From NCBI GenBank assembly GCA_022496805.1, contig CM040091.1, forward strand, positions 16,854,336 through 16,918,335: a DNA stretch of 64,000 bases, given 5' to 3'. Under the pieces are notes generated by a model. The model was not told the DNA's origin. It saw only the letters and a list, made by a program, of their open reading frames with translations, and did no database searches. The DNA comes from Pohlia nutans. Its lineage: Eukaryota > Streptophyta > Bryopsida > Bryales > Mniaceae. The stretch's first letter is position 1; each line of letters begins with the position of its first letter. Positions 34,658-48,700 of this stretch are shown here, in pieces. The translations under genes and the position numbers were made by a program.

Positions 34658-35397
34658 GTAGTACTCACGATTTTCTTGTTGTGCAAATGGTCTTGTCCTC
34701 ATATTTAACATCCCTATCCACTACATTGAATGGGGTTTTTAGTGTCCCGGAACACTATTTTAAATCCCGAACACTATTTAATTTTAGGGAGATGTAGTGT
34801 CTTTGTAAGAAAAAAAACAAATGTAGTGTTCCAATTACATATGGCAACTTTATAATAAATATAGCATGGCATCTTGTATCACTCTCATTACTTGGAAAGA
34901 ATATGACACTCTCAATGAAAATGAAGGTGACAAGTCGCAAACTCCTATGTAGCGTCAAAGGACACTATTTCTCTTCACCTTTGAACGAATTGTCATAAAA
35001 GACATCAATTCTCCTCGGACATTAAATACACCATTAAGTGTAACTAGTAGAGCATGTTTTTCACCACATAAAGTAGTCGAAAGGTCCCACAATTGGCTAA
35101 AACGGGATTGTGAGTGGCTCTAGTGAGTGGTATTGGTCACAATGGGACAAAAGTTCCCCGTCTATCTCCCATTTTAGTAGGGTGAAATGCTATGAGGTTT
35201 CTAATAGTGATTTAACTTTGGGGAGAAAACATTTCTCGCACATTTCTTTGTTATGCAAATAGACTTGTTTTCTATCAAAATTACTCGTCTTTCAACAAAA
35301 TATTGGTCATATAAACCAAGTAAAGAGCAAAATTTCTAGACAACAAACCAAGTTGCATGCACACTTTCCTTGTTTTGCATATAGACTTGTCGTGGCA

Positions 35398-35959
35398 TTA
35401 ACCCCTAAAGGATCGTGAGTTTTTTCTTGTTTTTGAGTATTGTTTTCACCTCTTTCTATTCATTTTCTTGTGATTTTTTTTGTTCTTAATAGCTAATACC
35501 AAATTGAACATTTAAAAAAAATTAAGAATTATTTGACCAATTTAACAAATTGTCCCATGTCTCTAGAGACAATGAGAAAATATGAGAAAAAATTTGCCAT
35601 TTAATCTTTTCACTACAAACATTATACACTTGCAATTTGTATGGTCAAATTCTATGTAAGTTTTACCATGAATTCTTTTGGTAGTTTAAAGCAAGATCAT
35701 ATAGTTGAAGATGCAAAAAAATCATTTCTCAAGTTTGTTTTAAGCCTTTCTTGCATTGCCCATTCTTCCAAAAAAACCCCTTTCTTTCTATAACTTCCAC
35801 TTCCAAAGTTGGAATAAAAAAATTGGATCCCTATTTTTGTATCGACATACCATATTAACATAATTCTTTTAAAAAAACCAAGATTAAAAATGACATTGTA
35901 GAAACCTACCCAAACATTGAAAATGTCTCATTTAGGACACTTGGTCCTTTAGAGGTTAA
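35398..35959. mobile_element. TTAA-flanked element
   Basis: TTAA-CCCCTAAAGGATCG at 35398 and TTGGTCCTTTAGAGG-TTAA ending 35959; 562 bp. Terminal inverted repeat CC(C/T)CTAAAGGA. Interior AT-rich and unlike families A and B. Confidence 0.7.
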
Positions 35960-36280
35960 AGATCTCCATCAATCTTTTTGGACAACAACAACCCAAACAA
36001 CTCTTTTATCATACAAACAAGGTTGTCATATTGACACTTAATTCCAACTTGACGTCGTATTAGACGTCAATTGTCTAATTAGAAAAGTGTCAAAAATCTT
36101 AAACAACTTGGATGTAATAGTCCTAAATGTCCAAGAATATTCTAAAATATTTTAAAACATCCAATGTAAATTCTAAAAATATACTTGTTTGATGAAAGGG
36201 GGTTTACTAGACATCTTAAATGTTGTATTCAACACTTTTTTTAGTGGTCAATAATGACAATCCTACATGCAAATGAACTT

Positions 36281-37143
36281 CATAACATTCAATAGCCTTC
36301 AAGAAGGCTACCTTTTAGTTTCATCCACCATTATATATAGAATGACGAGTGATTTGTAATTGAATGGATTATTAAATCAAATAAACAATTACAAGACACT
36401 ATTGAATTGTGTTTGTGTGAGTGCTTTCCATTATCATTCACTGTGGTTAGTTGCCCTTGCTTAACCGTTTGACGCGCGAGCGTCCATATTCTGGACGCTG
36501 GATGATTTCTGACGCGTCCCTTCACCATGTATGGTGATGTTTTTCATTCATCCAACATTCTCTTAATTCTTGTGCTAGTTGACTACTACTTGTATGGTAC
36601 GGATCTTCAAAATAAAATAATGTGAATTTTTGAAAAATAAGAGTAGTGGTTTATGTTAAGTTTCATTCTTAGTTCAAAAAGTGGGACCTTAAACATGATT
36701 TTCCATAATAAGTAGAATCAAATAATGGAAACCATAGCATCTTGTAGTGCATGTTATTTCAATTTCATTACAATATTTTTTGATTTTTTTGTGTTGATTT
36801 TGGCTTTTAAATTGAATTTCAAGAGAAAACCTTGCAAAATTAATTAAAAATGTTAATAATAAATATGATAAATCTAACCATATAGATGTTATCTTCACAT
36901 TGACATTCACGACTTTGTTTTGTACATCAACTCCATTTTTATTTTCCTTTACACATTTTATAACGAATCTTTGAAAATAGTATTGAATTGGGACTTTAAA
37001 GGGTTAATGCCACCTGCCTTCATAGTTACTAATGTGATGTAGAATATCCCACATCATTTCATTGAAGGGATGAAATGATGTGGAATATTCCACATCATTT
37101 TGTTGGAAGAGAGCAACACTTATAGAGGCTACTAAATGTTATG
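36281..37143 (+). mobile_element. MITE family D interrupted by TTAA family A
   Basis: CATAACATTCAATAGCCTTC at 36281 and GGCTACTAAATGTTATG ending 37143. Both outer parts align with the reverse complement of 13785-14195, including CCTTTTAGTTTCATCCACC on the left and the GATGTGGAATATTCCACATC palindrome (37031-37100) on the right. The alignment breaks at TTGCTTAA and resumes at TTAATGCCAC, exactly the borders of the family A element at 36461-37007. Confidence 0.85.
36461..37007 (+). mobile_element. TTAA family A, copy 1 (nested)
   Basis: TTAA-CCGTTTGACGCGCGAG at 36461 to GGGACTTTAAAGGG-TTAA at 37007; 547 bp. A subterminal GTCCATATTCTGGAC hairpin and TGACGCGTCC follow the left end. It carries an unoccupied GGGACCTTAAACATG site where copy 2 has a family B insertion. 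Confidence 0.85.
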
Positions 37144-38834
37144 TTGTTCACCAAAAATATTGGTCTTGCAACAAAATATAGGTCATGTATATTTGTTCGT
37201 CATGTATATTTGTTCCATCTAGAGCAAAGACCTATCCTATAAAATGTAAAAGCCACCTTAATATATTAATACTAATTTGATCTTAGAACTTTGTACACGC
37301 AAATACCTTTTATTGAGCTTGACCATCCAAGCCTTCCTTCTAGATGATGTTTCAACCAACCAATTTCTACATGTCCTACACAAGAGGCATGATTTCATTT
37401 TTCCTTGGTTGTTTTGAGTTTATTAGGTACTGCAAATAGTTTGATGGGATGTTTAACATCACGCTTGTTGGTGCATTTGTAGTACAGAAGAGTCAACATG
37501 ATCTACTACAAAACAAATTGAAATAATTTTGTTTAATTGCTAAAAATGTTCAAATTCCGTTGTGGAAAAAAACACAGCTCCTAGCCATCAAGATTTTGTC
37601 AAAAAAAGAATTATTCAAATTATTTGAATTTTCTTGATATTAAAAAAAGACTTCATAATCTACTAGAAAAAAATTGAAAAAAAGAAGTTCTTAACACAAC
37701 TAAAAAATGTCTGAAGACCACTGCAAAAAAAAGAAACACCTCCCAACAATCACGATTTTGTCAAAAACAATATTATTCAAATTTCTTCAATTTTTTCTTC
37801 ATAATCTATTGCATAATCTATTGCAAAAAAAAAAATGAAAAGAAAAAGCTTTTAACATTGCTAAAATGTTCAAAGTCTGCTTCATTATGATGTTGAATAT
37901 AATGTGCTAAAACAATTTCACAAAAAAAATGTCAGTAAAGAGGTAGAAAGGTTGCCAGAAAATGATCTAAACCTATGTCCTTTACCGAGCCCTTTAAGGG
38001 TTAAGCTCATTGAAAATTTGAATTCGTAAAAGTGCCTTTTATAATGTGGAATAAGATATGCTTCATTGAATTAACAAATGTACTCTTTTAGAAGAGGTCA
38101 GTGTGAAACACAAGGTGAAAAGTAGATGTAAGACTTATCAACTACATAATTTAAATCAAACAGTACAAGACACACTAATTTTCTACTATCAGAATACATT
38201 GTATTTAAATTTTTTTTGATAACTATTTGGAATTAGAAGGTAGTGTCTTCTTGCACTTAAATCATTAAATCTTCAACCAAAAAAATAAAATAAAATAATA
38301 ATAATAATAAAGTCATAATATGATATAAAACAAAATGATATTCATTTTTTTATTTTTTTATTAAGCAATTGCATTTATAATCCCAAGGTCAATCCTTGGC
38401 TGCCCAAGCATTAAGGACTTAAATTGGAAAGTCTAAAAATTATAAATATGCTAAACTCCCTTCACAAATTCAGTATGTATTATTTATTTTTTCAGCATGC
38501 CAAAAAAATTGAATATTTTAATTTAGAAATAGAAAAAATTTGAATGAAATTGCTAAAATAGATTGTGGAATATTCACTAGCACTATAATTGTAAAAATGT
38601 AAAGAAGATGTGATGGTATTGAAAATGAAAAGACTCAATTTTATAGTCTACTTGAATATGAACAAAAGACCTATGGTCATTTCTTAAAAAACATACAAAT
38701 TGTGAAGATGTCAAATAAGCATGTGTCCTATTTTGATTTTGGTTTTATTAATATTAATAACAATAATAATAAAATTATGCATGTAAATAATAAAATTGCA
38801 TGGTTTTAACTTGTGTAAATAGGCCTTCTCTTTT
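37144..38834. other. AT-rich intergenic, no gene seen
   Basis: No gene recognised. A possible TTAA-element right end (GCCCTTTAAGGG-TTAA, ending 38004) has no identified left end. A short ATA-repeat tract lies near 38295-38312. Confidence 0.4.
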
Positions 38835-39929
38835 TTAACCCTTTCACGCGCCATCGTTCATATTCTGGACGCTGGATGAATTCTGACGCGTCCTTTCACC
38901 ACATATGGTGATGTTTTTCATTCATTCATTTTATTTTATTTTGATTTTTGTGCTAATTGACTATCATTTGTACAGTATAAATCTTCAAAGTAAGATAATG
39001 TGAATTTTTGAAAAATTACAAAAGTGGTTCATGTCAAGTTTCAATCATAGTTCAAAAAGAGAGACCTTAACCCCTAAATGACAGAGGGGGTAAGGGCCAA
39101 ACCTAAATGTGCTATAAAATGTTGCTTCTACAACTTCGATGAAGTTTGGTTCAAAAGAGAAAATGAGAAGCACGATGTTTAGTAATTATCCATACGGTCA
39201 AACTTTCAAAAAATGTTTTCGATACTCATTAAACAAATTTAGAAGCATTTATCGTTGAATATTCACCAAAATTACAAATTTTATTTTTAGAATTTGAAAT
39301 TTGGTATGATTGGTTGAAACTAGACATTCTATTCTAAAGTTCAAAAAAGCAAAAAATTTCAAAGAGGGAACATCATTACTTTCCCGAAATAGTAAGTTTT
39401 GTAACACTAGGACAATGTTGAGGTGTTTGTCTTTGAAAATTTCTCCTTGATGGAGTTTAACTCGGATTGACATAATTCAAATTGGGTTGGAAAGTAGACT
39501 TGATTTCCTATTTGAAAATATTTTTTATTTTTCAAAAAAGTTTTTTTTTCATCTCGGGCAGCCCGTAAAAAAGGGCAGCGACCATAAAATGGTCGTTCGG
39601 TCACTTAGGGGTTAAACATGATTTTTCCTAATAAGTAGAATCAAATAATGGAAACTATACCATCTAGTAGTGCATGTTATTCCAATTTCATTACAATATT
39701 TTTAAATTTTTTTGTCTTAATTTTGGATTTTTAATTGAATTTCAAGAGAAAACCTTGCAAAATTAATTAAAAATGCTAATAATAAATATGATGAATCTAA
39801 CCGTACAAATTTTATCTTCACATTGACATTTGCAACTTTGTTTTGTATATAAACTCCATTTCCATTTTCATCAACCATTTTATAACAAATCTTTAAAAAC
39901 TGTGTTGAAGCGAGTCGTTAAAGGGTTAA
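38835..39929 (+). mobile_element. TTAA family A, copy 2, interrupted by family B
   Basis: TTAA-CCCTTTCACGCGCCATCG at 38835 to GAGTCGTTAAAGGG-TTAA at 39929. Without the insertion at 39067-39615 it is 550 bp and aligns end to end with copy 1, sharing TTCATATTCTGGACGCTGGA, CATATGGTGATGTTTTTCAT-like sequence and AAATAAGTAGAATCAAATAA-like sequence. Confidence 0.88.
39067..39615 (+). mobile_element. TTAA family B, nested copy
   Basis: TTAA-CCCCTAAATGACAGAG at 39067 to GGTCACTTAGGGG-TTAA at 39615; 549 bp. Flanks GAGACC-TTAA and TTAA-ACATGA collapse to the single-TTAA site GGGACCTTAAACATG in copy 1 of family A. Interior marks: CTTC(G/T)ATGAAGTTTGG and GACCATAAAATGGTCG. Confidence 0.92.
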
Positions 39930-40630
39930 TACCAATAAACATTTACACTAATGTCACTTTTGTTGCTTTAAAGAAAATATCATAGTACATGCATTTATAA
40001 AATCTCATTTATTTTTTGCTTAAATTTACGTTTTAAAATTATTGACCATAAAGGTTGAATTTTTTCATGATTAAGTTCATTGTTGATATAAGTGTTTATT
40101 TAAATAATAAAACATTAGCATAGAAGACACATTCTCATTTATAGTCACATATCCAATATAAATCACCACATCATGTTTTGAGTCTCACAATGAGTCACTA
40201 AGGGCTGCTTTTCATTAGGAATTGAGGCTCCTTTGGAGCAAGAAAATACTACAACCATTCTTTGGATTCGTGAAGTTGTAAACAACCTCAAGGCCTTTAC
40301 TCCAAGAGTCAAGGAGACTATATTAAAATTATATATTAATGCACTAGTAATATATTTTAACACACACGAAACGAGATCTAGCACAACTTCCAAAGGAGAA
40401 AATTCATTCCTACAAAAATGGAAAAGTCAATTCAATACTTTGAGATTATTTTTCCAACTTATTAGGGCCATTTTCTTTTAAGACTTGAGACCACATGTCC
40501 TTAAAACTAGCCCCAAATTAAAACAACCTTGATTTTTAATATAAACCGCTATACAATCTTAGATAACTACATCACAAACTTGACAAGTAATGTTTTGGCG
40601 ATGTTTTTTTGTATGTTGTTGAGATGAATA

Positions 40631-40764
40631 CTCGGGGGGTGCATTGTACTAAACATGTATGAGTATACGTGAGTGCACAAAAGGGGTATTAATTTGAACA
40701 CTGCCGTATTATGGATACATACAATAAACACATTTAGAACATAATATAGAGTGCACCCCCGGAG
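40631..40764. mobile_element. MITE family C, copy 2
   Basis: CTCGGGGGGTGCATTGTACT at 40631 mirrors AGAGTGCACCCCCGGAG ending 40764. Shares GAGTGCACAAAAGGGGTATT with the copy in LOX intron 4. Confidence 0.7.
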
Positions 40765-41410
40765 GATGAATAGAGTTGACTACGTTTGACACACGATAAC
40801 AATATATTAATTGTAGAAACATTGTACGAATGGCGTACTACAAATATTTAAATTTCATCCTAATGTTTTTTTTTTAATGTTTCTAGTACGTCCTTTGTAC
40901 ATTGTTTCTACAATAAACATATTGTTATTGTGTGTCAAACGTAATTGCCCCTATTTATCTCAATAACATACAATAAGCATTGCAAAAACATAACTTGCCA
41001 AGTTTGTGATGTACATCTAAACAAGTGATATCCAAAATTGATCATATATATATATGCAAAATAAACAAAATCTATTCAAGGTTTTCACTCGGATTTTCAT
41101 TGTAGCACATAGCTCTAAGAGCTATTTACATGTCCTATTGTTTATTTGCCTCGGGCATAAAAATTTAGGACGTTCCTAAAAACCCATACTAAATTGATAC
41201 ACATGTTAACATTTCATCCATTTTAGATTCACTAACAAACATTTTCATATGGTATTTTCAGGAATTGTTGACAAGAATCTACTCCTAAGGTATATGCACC
41301 TATTGTTGTTACTAATAGCAACTGAGCATAGTTACCATTATCAAAAAAAAAACTATTTTTAACGAGGCTCATCAGCAAGTGTGAGGATTTCAACATACTT
41401 TAGAATACAT

Positions 41411-41555
41411 CACTAGTAGAAAGGGTGGTCTTTAGGCACCAAGGAATAGTACTCAAGCATGGTGCACAAGGCCCCATATTTGGTGCCAATATGAACCTTG
41501 AATACCACGTTGTGACAGTGTTCATTGGTGCCCAAGTACCTCTTTTCTACTAGTG
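41411..41555. mobile_element. CACTA-type MITE
   Basis: CACTAGTAGAAAGGGTGG at 41411 and CTCTTTTCTACTAGTG ending 41555, flanked on both sides by CAT. A 3-bp duplication with CACTA ends identifies the superfamily. 145 bp; a GGCACC/GGTGCC pair extends the inverted repeat. Confidence 0.9.
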
Positions 41556-42765
41556 CATTATATGAATCAATCATAAATTTCCAAAATTTTAATAATAGGA
41601 GTATCTAAAATCAACCCTAAACTCTCACAAGTTCTCATGTTCTAATTGTGTGCATCTTGTGCAATCAATATTTGGTTGAAGTAAAAGGAATTTCATGATA
41701 CAAGGAGTTACAATCAGCTACTGGTGATCCTTCAAATCTCTTAACGCATCCACAAGTTCTCCACTCTTCAGCTAACATGAGGAAAGTCCATATGAGGAGT
41801 GTCACAATCATGGTCACAATAGTGAACCATTGTCAAAATGTCTACTTTGAAATCAATACAATTAAAAACCATAACATTGAAATCCATACCAGAATTCAAC
41901 ACTCTTCTGTACTTCTGTGAAAGTTTCTAAGGCTAATGAGCATGGTATGGCTGCTGATATGCTTTATCAAGGCTTGCTTCTATTGTGTTATTCTAGCACT
42001 CTGCCACAGTCTACTCCATGTCTTTCAGATGAAAGTATGGCTATGAAGGCTGTGCAACTGACTCTTATGAACAAAACAACGTGCATAATAATTGCACCTG
42101 CAGTGTAGTAGACCATACTTCTTGACATCGGCTATATAAATGAGTGCTATTAAACATACAAGGGAGCTGAGGCATCAGGGCATAGGCTAAGAACAGACTC
42201 TACCCTAAAACAAGGCAAAGAGTTCTTCTGGCTTCTCAAAACTGAAGTATGATATGAACTTTGATACCTCAAAAAGTGATCTAGAGCATACCAGAGTTGT
42301 CCTCACTGTCACGTGGAGATCATTTGTTCTCTGAAGAAGTTGGTGCTCTTACAAGTTCTTGCCTCCAACTACCATGACTCTAGGAAGGAGACCGCCTGAC
42401 AGTACAATCTAACATAAATTTGGTAACTCTTGTATGTCGATTGAAAACAATTTATCACATACATGTCTAGATATCAAAAAGAACTCTGAACTACATATCA
42501 GGAAGGCATGATTACAATTGTAAGTGAATCGTATTACAATAAAATTCTATACAAGTTGATTTTGGGATAAAAAATGTCACACTCTATAAAATCGACAGGC
42601 GCTTTCATACCTATGGTTCACCTTGCTATAGATCGGTGAGGTTTCTCATTAGCCTGGTTTGTTTGTTAAGAATGTAATTGCTTGGAATACCATCAATCCA
42701 CCTGATACTATAATACGAGCCTGCTTCCATCAAAGCTGAGATCCCCAAACTCTCGTGGCAGGATA
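41556..42765. other. 3' flank of the PPR gene
   Basis: Less AT-rich than the desert to its left. It probably contains the 3' untranslated region of the PPR gene (minus strand), but no polyadenylation site can be fixed and no separate gene is evident. Confidence 0.35.
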
Positions 42766-45700
42766 TTACACTTGAGCGTGAGCTGATTCTTCAGTTGATG
42801 CAGACACTGATGCAACAGATGGATAAATACGGTCGCTTGTGTTCAGCATCCGCCTAATCTGACCTACACCTGCCATGTCATTCACTTGGTGACATGCTTT
42901 GAGCATAGTCCTGCAGATAAGTAATGATAAAACCCCTTTAGAGACATAACACTAGATCCAGTTTTGTGACATAACCACCTCTGCAAAACAACTCAGTACC
43001 CAATGAGTGGAAAAAACCAACTATGAAATCGTGAAAGTCTACAATGAATGCTAAAGTAGTCAATAAAGACCGTTGAGACAATTATTTGCATCGCAGAGCT
43101 TGATTCATCCATCTGTGAAGCTTTTTGGTTGAAATCCGCATTTGAAAGAAGAAAATACAGGGGAACACTTGAATTGACAAAGCAACCAGAACCCGTAGAA
43201 AGAATGCAACTTAGTTGTCGTAGAGTCTTCAGAATTTTAGTACTAGATAGGTTCCACAAGTTTGGGGGTTGAATTTCTACCTGAGCAGAGCAGAATGGAG
43301 CTCAAGCCGATCCTGCGCTACTTCGTCCAAGAGCTCCTGAGTGCGCCCTTTAAAATGGCCCACACTCGCCAAGGCTTGAACGCGCGACACCCACATTCTC
43401 CCATCTGGTGTCACGCCTGCCAATCTCATACGTTGCCACAGAGTCTCCACTCGCTCTCCCTTCAATTTCACAGTAAAAAAGTGACTCAATTTAGTCAGGG
43501 TCATGACTAAACTGACAACACAGCTAGACCAGATGCCTATTGAAGAAGACAATACGTGCCAGCACAAGGCCATTTCCTTGAAATAGATATGTACATTGTG
43601 GGGTTGAGGCGATCTGGAGGAGGAACATGAAGAATTCAACCAAGAAATATCCTGCAATGAAAGAAATCGAAAGGACAGAAGTACTACAATACCGACACTA
43701 CCTAGAATGAAGATTACTCTCAAACAAAGGAACAGTGAACTAAGGAATTGAGACAATGATTCGCATGGGTGAATGGATAATAACTACTACAAAATTACTC
43801 TCTTGTAGCGATCATACACACCTTCTGAAGCCGGACGCAAGCCTCCATCAGGGCCCCGTAGACGAAGCTTGTTGCCTGCATACCAAACTGCACAATACAA
43901 CCGCCATAGCTGATTTAGCAGCCTACTCAGAAAAAACAAAGGGAAAATATGCTTATGGACGATTCCCACTTTCTGGGTAGCTGCCCACTAGGAAAAGTTT
44001 TAATCCGTATTGAAATTAAACCACTAGAGTCGTATTCCATAAAAGATAGCCACATACCAGGCAATTGGAAGCTTCAACCGATTGCATTGCCCTTTCAAGT
44101 CGTTGAATCTTTTTCTCTTGGGCAAAGTCTTCTAGGTTTGTTTGAGGTTGCAGACTACCAGGTGTAGGCTTACGTACGGCCAAAGCTCCAGTATCCTCAA
44201 GTGTTTGCACCGGGGTCTGAACATCAGCGCAAAGCTGGCGTATGACTTTGGTCATGGCTCTACAATCAAGGCAACGTAATTTAATAAGTCAATCCTTCAT
44301 GAATAACCCTGAGGATTGTAAAGAAACATGCGATCTTGTACAGCTAGAATCCTGATTTTAAAGTCGTTAGACAAACGATAATCACCTCTAGGAATCTGAA
44401 GCTGAGCTTTGAAATGGTGAATGATGCTAATGTATTCGTTCTGTACTAATTTGACACAATCACCTTGATGGTTCGTATAACTTGGGGTCCGAAGTCACTT
44501 GGACCTCGAACTTCAGGGGGTAGATTTATCACCAAGTTTGCAAGAGAGATATCTGGTACAGGATAACATCCAATATAGAGCACCTAATGACATACCCAGG
44601 CTTCAGTCGAATTCCAACGCCAGCCAAGTCTTCAACAATTGAGGCACTGCTTGAGGGAGAAAATTCAGCAGCACTCGAGTCTCCTGGCACAACACCATTC
44701 ACCCCTGTGGCTTCTAGCCCCTACAAATGCACAAACTAATGCTCGTCAATTTTTACCTACATTCCTAGGATTTTTTAGAACAACGGCAAAACAAATAGCA
44801 AGTCGAATAGAAAATTAATGGCACATGTAACAGCAGTGATCAATAACCTCTCTCAAGCTTTTTCATTCCAAGATACCTGCGTACAAACGATCAATCAAGC
44901 TGCACATAAATTACATCAGATGATTAACCATACCGCAATGAGAGCCCCAACAAGAGCAGCATCCACTGTATCCAAAAGCATTCTCTCTAACGGGCCGTTG
45001 CCATCCTCTTTCGTTGCAGGCGAAAGATTTGCTCGTCTCATCTTTTCATATATACTGATAGCTCGTTCACCGTCTCCACACCTTCACAGGCGTATTATGC
45101 ATGAACATAGTGTCAGTTTATTGGAAAGTTTCCAACATTTAGTCCATCTATCTAGGATGAGCTAGTTTTGACACTTCCCGGGTAACTTTTATGAAATGAA
45201 GGGAAATGCACGGACTACTCCACCCTTTTTATAGTCCATTCGATAAAGGAAGGCAGAAAATGTATAGTCCTCTCGGCTCATATGCACAACTGAAGAACAC
45301 GTTCTACAATCATTTAACACTGCAGCGCTCCGGTGTCCAGAAACTGGACGCTTAACAGATCAAAATTGAACGAAAGGGAGAATTTTCCACCCATCCAATT
45401 TGTGCTTGGTTTTTATGCCAGTCACTTACATTTAAATAGTACCAATTCTCAAAATGATTTTGTACTAATACTCTAAAAATACCAAATATTTTTTGCTTAC
45501 AAAACCATTTCAAAAGTCGTCAAAAATTAGGATGAAATCAAGATTAGAAGGAACTATGAATTTTCGATTTCAAATTCAATTTACAAATATTGAAGATAGC
45601 AATAGAATCTCTAATTTTACATATGTAGTATGAAATTCAACATCTAGGATTTATGTTTACACATCCACACAAAAACATCCCTCTAAAATGAATTATAGGA

Positions 45701-48700
45701 TACATCTTTACAAGTCTTCAAATCAAAAAATAACTCAAGTCCTTTAGGGGTTAAGACTTCAGATTGTCGTCTACAAATATTAGAGGATAGGTGGTGCAGA
45801 ATTTTTCAAGTTTCCCGGCGAGGGCAACTTACTTTACAAAGACTGAAAGTGCAGACTCGTAAACCATCCTGCGGACATAAAAACCACACGCAAATAAAGC
45901 ATGTGTAAGAAGTCATTTACCGAGTCCATTTCAGCATTACTAAAAAGTTTACCCTTGCCAAAATATCCACGTTACCATCAAGCATCATGATACATGCATG
46001 AAATTTCGTACATTCCTCAGAAATAAAAGGGGTGCCTTCTTATCTACATTTGTTGATCTGGGTCTCTGTATGCTGGATTCAACCTAGTGAGGTCATGAAA
46101 GAACTGCAACAGGATCAATGATCATAATGTTCCTTTTCCTTCTTAACCCAAAGGGATTCGAAAGAAAACAAGGGGAATTCAAAATCATACCTGTCTGCAG
46201 CAGTTCCATCAGATTCCATGATATCCAGTATACGGATAACTTCTGCAGATGCCTGAATTAACACAACGCCAGTAAGTCTCAGATTCACAAAAGTAGGTCA
46301 AGGAGGGGTTTTTCTTTTCTGAGTAATTGAGAAGACCATTTACGTCAAATGTTGCATGTCAATGAGCTCTCCAGAACATGTCTATAAATCCACGTTTCTT
46401 GAGAGTATTCAGTTTTCTCTGGCAAGGATTTTTGAATTGAAGGGCATACCTGGACAGGGTTTTGTTCTGCTCTTGCAACAGACACACCGATAACCGATTG
46501 CCAAGTATGCAAACCAAGGCCACTAATTCCTCCTCGCCGGAGCTCAACAGCCACATCTGGAAAGCTAACGCCAATTGAGCTCGCAGAAAGAAACCGAATA
46601 ATCCAAATAGATGAAAGACATGTATTGGTCTTTTCTAGAGTAGTGATGACCAGGAAACTATAAATAAGTTCCAGAGAGAATTCACCTAGTATGTGAAAAT
46701 TGATAAAACATAGAAGCATGTTAAAGTGAATTTCTGCCAATGGTTACATGAAATCACAGATTGGTTCTGACGAGAAATGAATCGAAGGCTACCCTTTCAA
46801 GTCAAGAATTAACTAATTTTGAGCTGAGGCAACCGACCAGGTCAAGAGATATGATAATGTAGGTGGTATTTACCAAGTGCAACATCAATGCCAGGGGTAT
46901 AGGCTAACTTCCGGACCATAGCTCCAGCAGTTTCTCTAGTTGGCGACAATCCTGGAAAATACGAACATACAGACGATATCAGTAATCAACAAGCATTCAG
47001 GATCGGGGAGAAATCCAGATAAAAGGATATAGAATGAATTGTAGAGACACAATACCTGCTGCTGCCATAGCAGCCAAAAATTGATCCAGCTTTCCGGCCG
47101 GTGCTGCTGCTATACATTCTCTCAGCAGCGCTGCATCCACGCTCTTCATGTTCACCAAGACACCAGGAACGCCACATGAGCCAAAGGAGTTTACAAAGAC
47201 CAGCTCTAAACTGTGAACATCATAGACTAGGTGCCAATGTAACTAGTTACTCTACGGGAGCCGATCATGTGGTGGAGGCATGAAGTGTGAATTTCACCCG
47301 TAGAAATCTACAAGGGGAAATCGAGTAGCAAACTAAGTATTGTCCCTTCAAACGAGAATGGATTTGATAAATAAATAATGAGGATGATGATAATATTTCT
47401 AACCTTCAGAAGCTTCAATCCGCCTGTTGTTGGATACTTAGCATAAGAAAGAGAGGAAATTGCTAGTGCTAAACCAGGCTCTTACCTTCACAAGAACCTC
47501 TGGAACGGTCATAGCAGGAGGAAACCCTGCAGCATTCATCTTTTCAAGCATTTCCAGCGCCAAGCCTCCTTCTCCGCAGTGAACATATGCATACACCGCA
47601 CAGCGAAAGGTCTACAATAGAACAGACAGGCCCCAAAAATTTCAGCTTACAAAAGCTAATGAGTGAATATATCGACGACAACACGAGTTCAGAGCTCCTT
47701 CAAAGACCAAGAGAATGCATTCTACAGGAGGTAGGGGTGCAGAATACATTCTCTAGAGGATTCTCGTTGTCCAGAGCCCCTTTCCGGATCTTTCTCTCTC
47801 GGCCTGTCTCCTACTCTCAAGTCCCGTAAAATTTCCAATTAGACTCAATGCCGAATGATTCAAAGGCTACTAAAACTAGAAAAACATATGTAATCGGAAG
47901 ATCAGATCAAAGATGGTTGGAGGACAGTGCACAAACAATTTCGTCATGTGGACAGCCAGAAGACTTCATATCTTGTAGCACTCTATGCACCACAGCCTTG
48001 TCTCGAAGTAGCCCTGCCGCTCGCTGTCGAATGTAACATATTCCAACAGAAACTTAATTAGACAAAAGGCGTAACGTGAGAAATTCAAAATTATTCATTT
48101 TTTGACGAGGTAATTTTCTGAAGGGCAAGGTTCGTAATCAAGCCCAGAATCATAGAAAATATGCCATATCCTTCTGAATAAGAGAGTAGAAAAAGTTAAG
48201 GTTTCATCAACCGGAACCCTTTTCCAAAGTTCGGTGCATCTTCCCAATCATGATACATTAACAAAGCTTACACCGTGCTTATGAAACTCAATAGCAAAGA
48301 CTTGTGCGAACATGTGCATGTGACAACGCAGAATTTTCATCTAAGGATAATAATACAATTGCTGCTCAAGCACAGATACTACTCGAGAATCTAGAGGGAT
48401 ATGATGGGGATCAAAATGAGGACGTGAGATATCAGTTACACTTTAAAAAATGGTTAAGCAAGACATAAGTACCAGTAAAGTTGCGAATGTGGTCTCGTCA
48501 GGCTTGAGTCCATGGTGTGGCAGTTCCTTGGCAAGACCAATTGCTCGAAGCATACCACGACCTCGTATACAAGCGTCCATCGCTGTATTGTACGATATAA
48601 TACAAGGTTTCACACCTGCCAAAACCAGCGTTTCCTCTATGAAACATAGGACTTTCTGTATAACATGCCTCATGACATAACGAACCAAAATGGAGCACCC

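Noticed and set aside
47223..47485. Extra PPR micro-exon between exons 10 and 11 (for example one encoding GGLKLLK)
   Set aside because: The best acceptor/donor pair gives an in-frame stop or needs a poor acceptor, and skipping it leaves a plausible PPR helix; left open because the exon 11 acceptor is itself weak.
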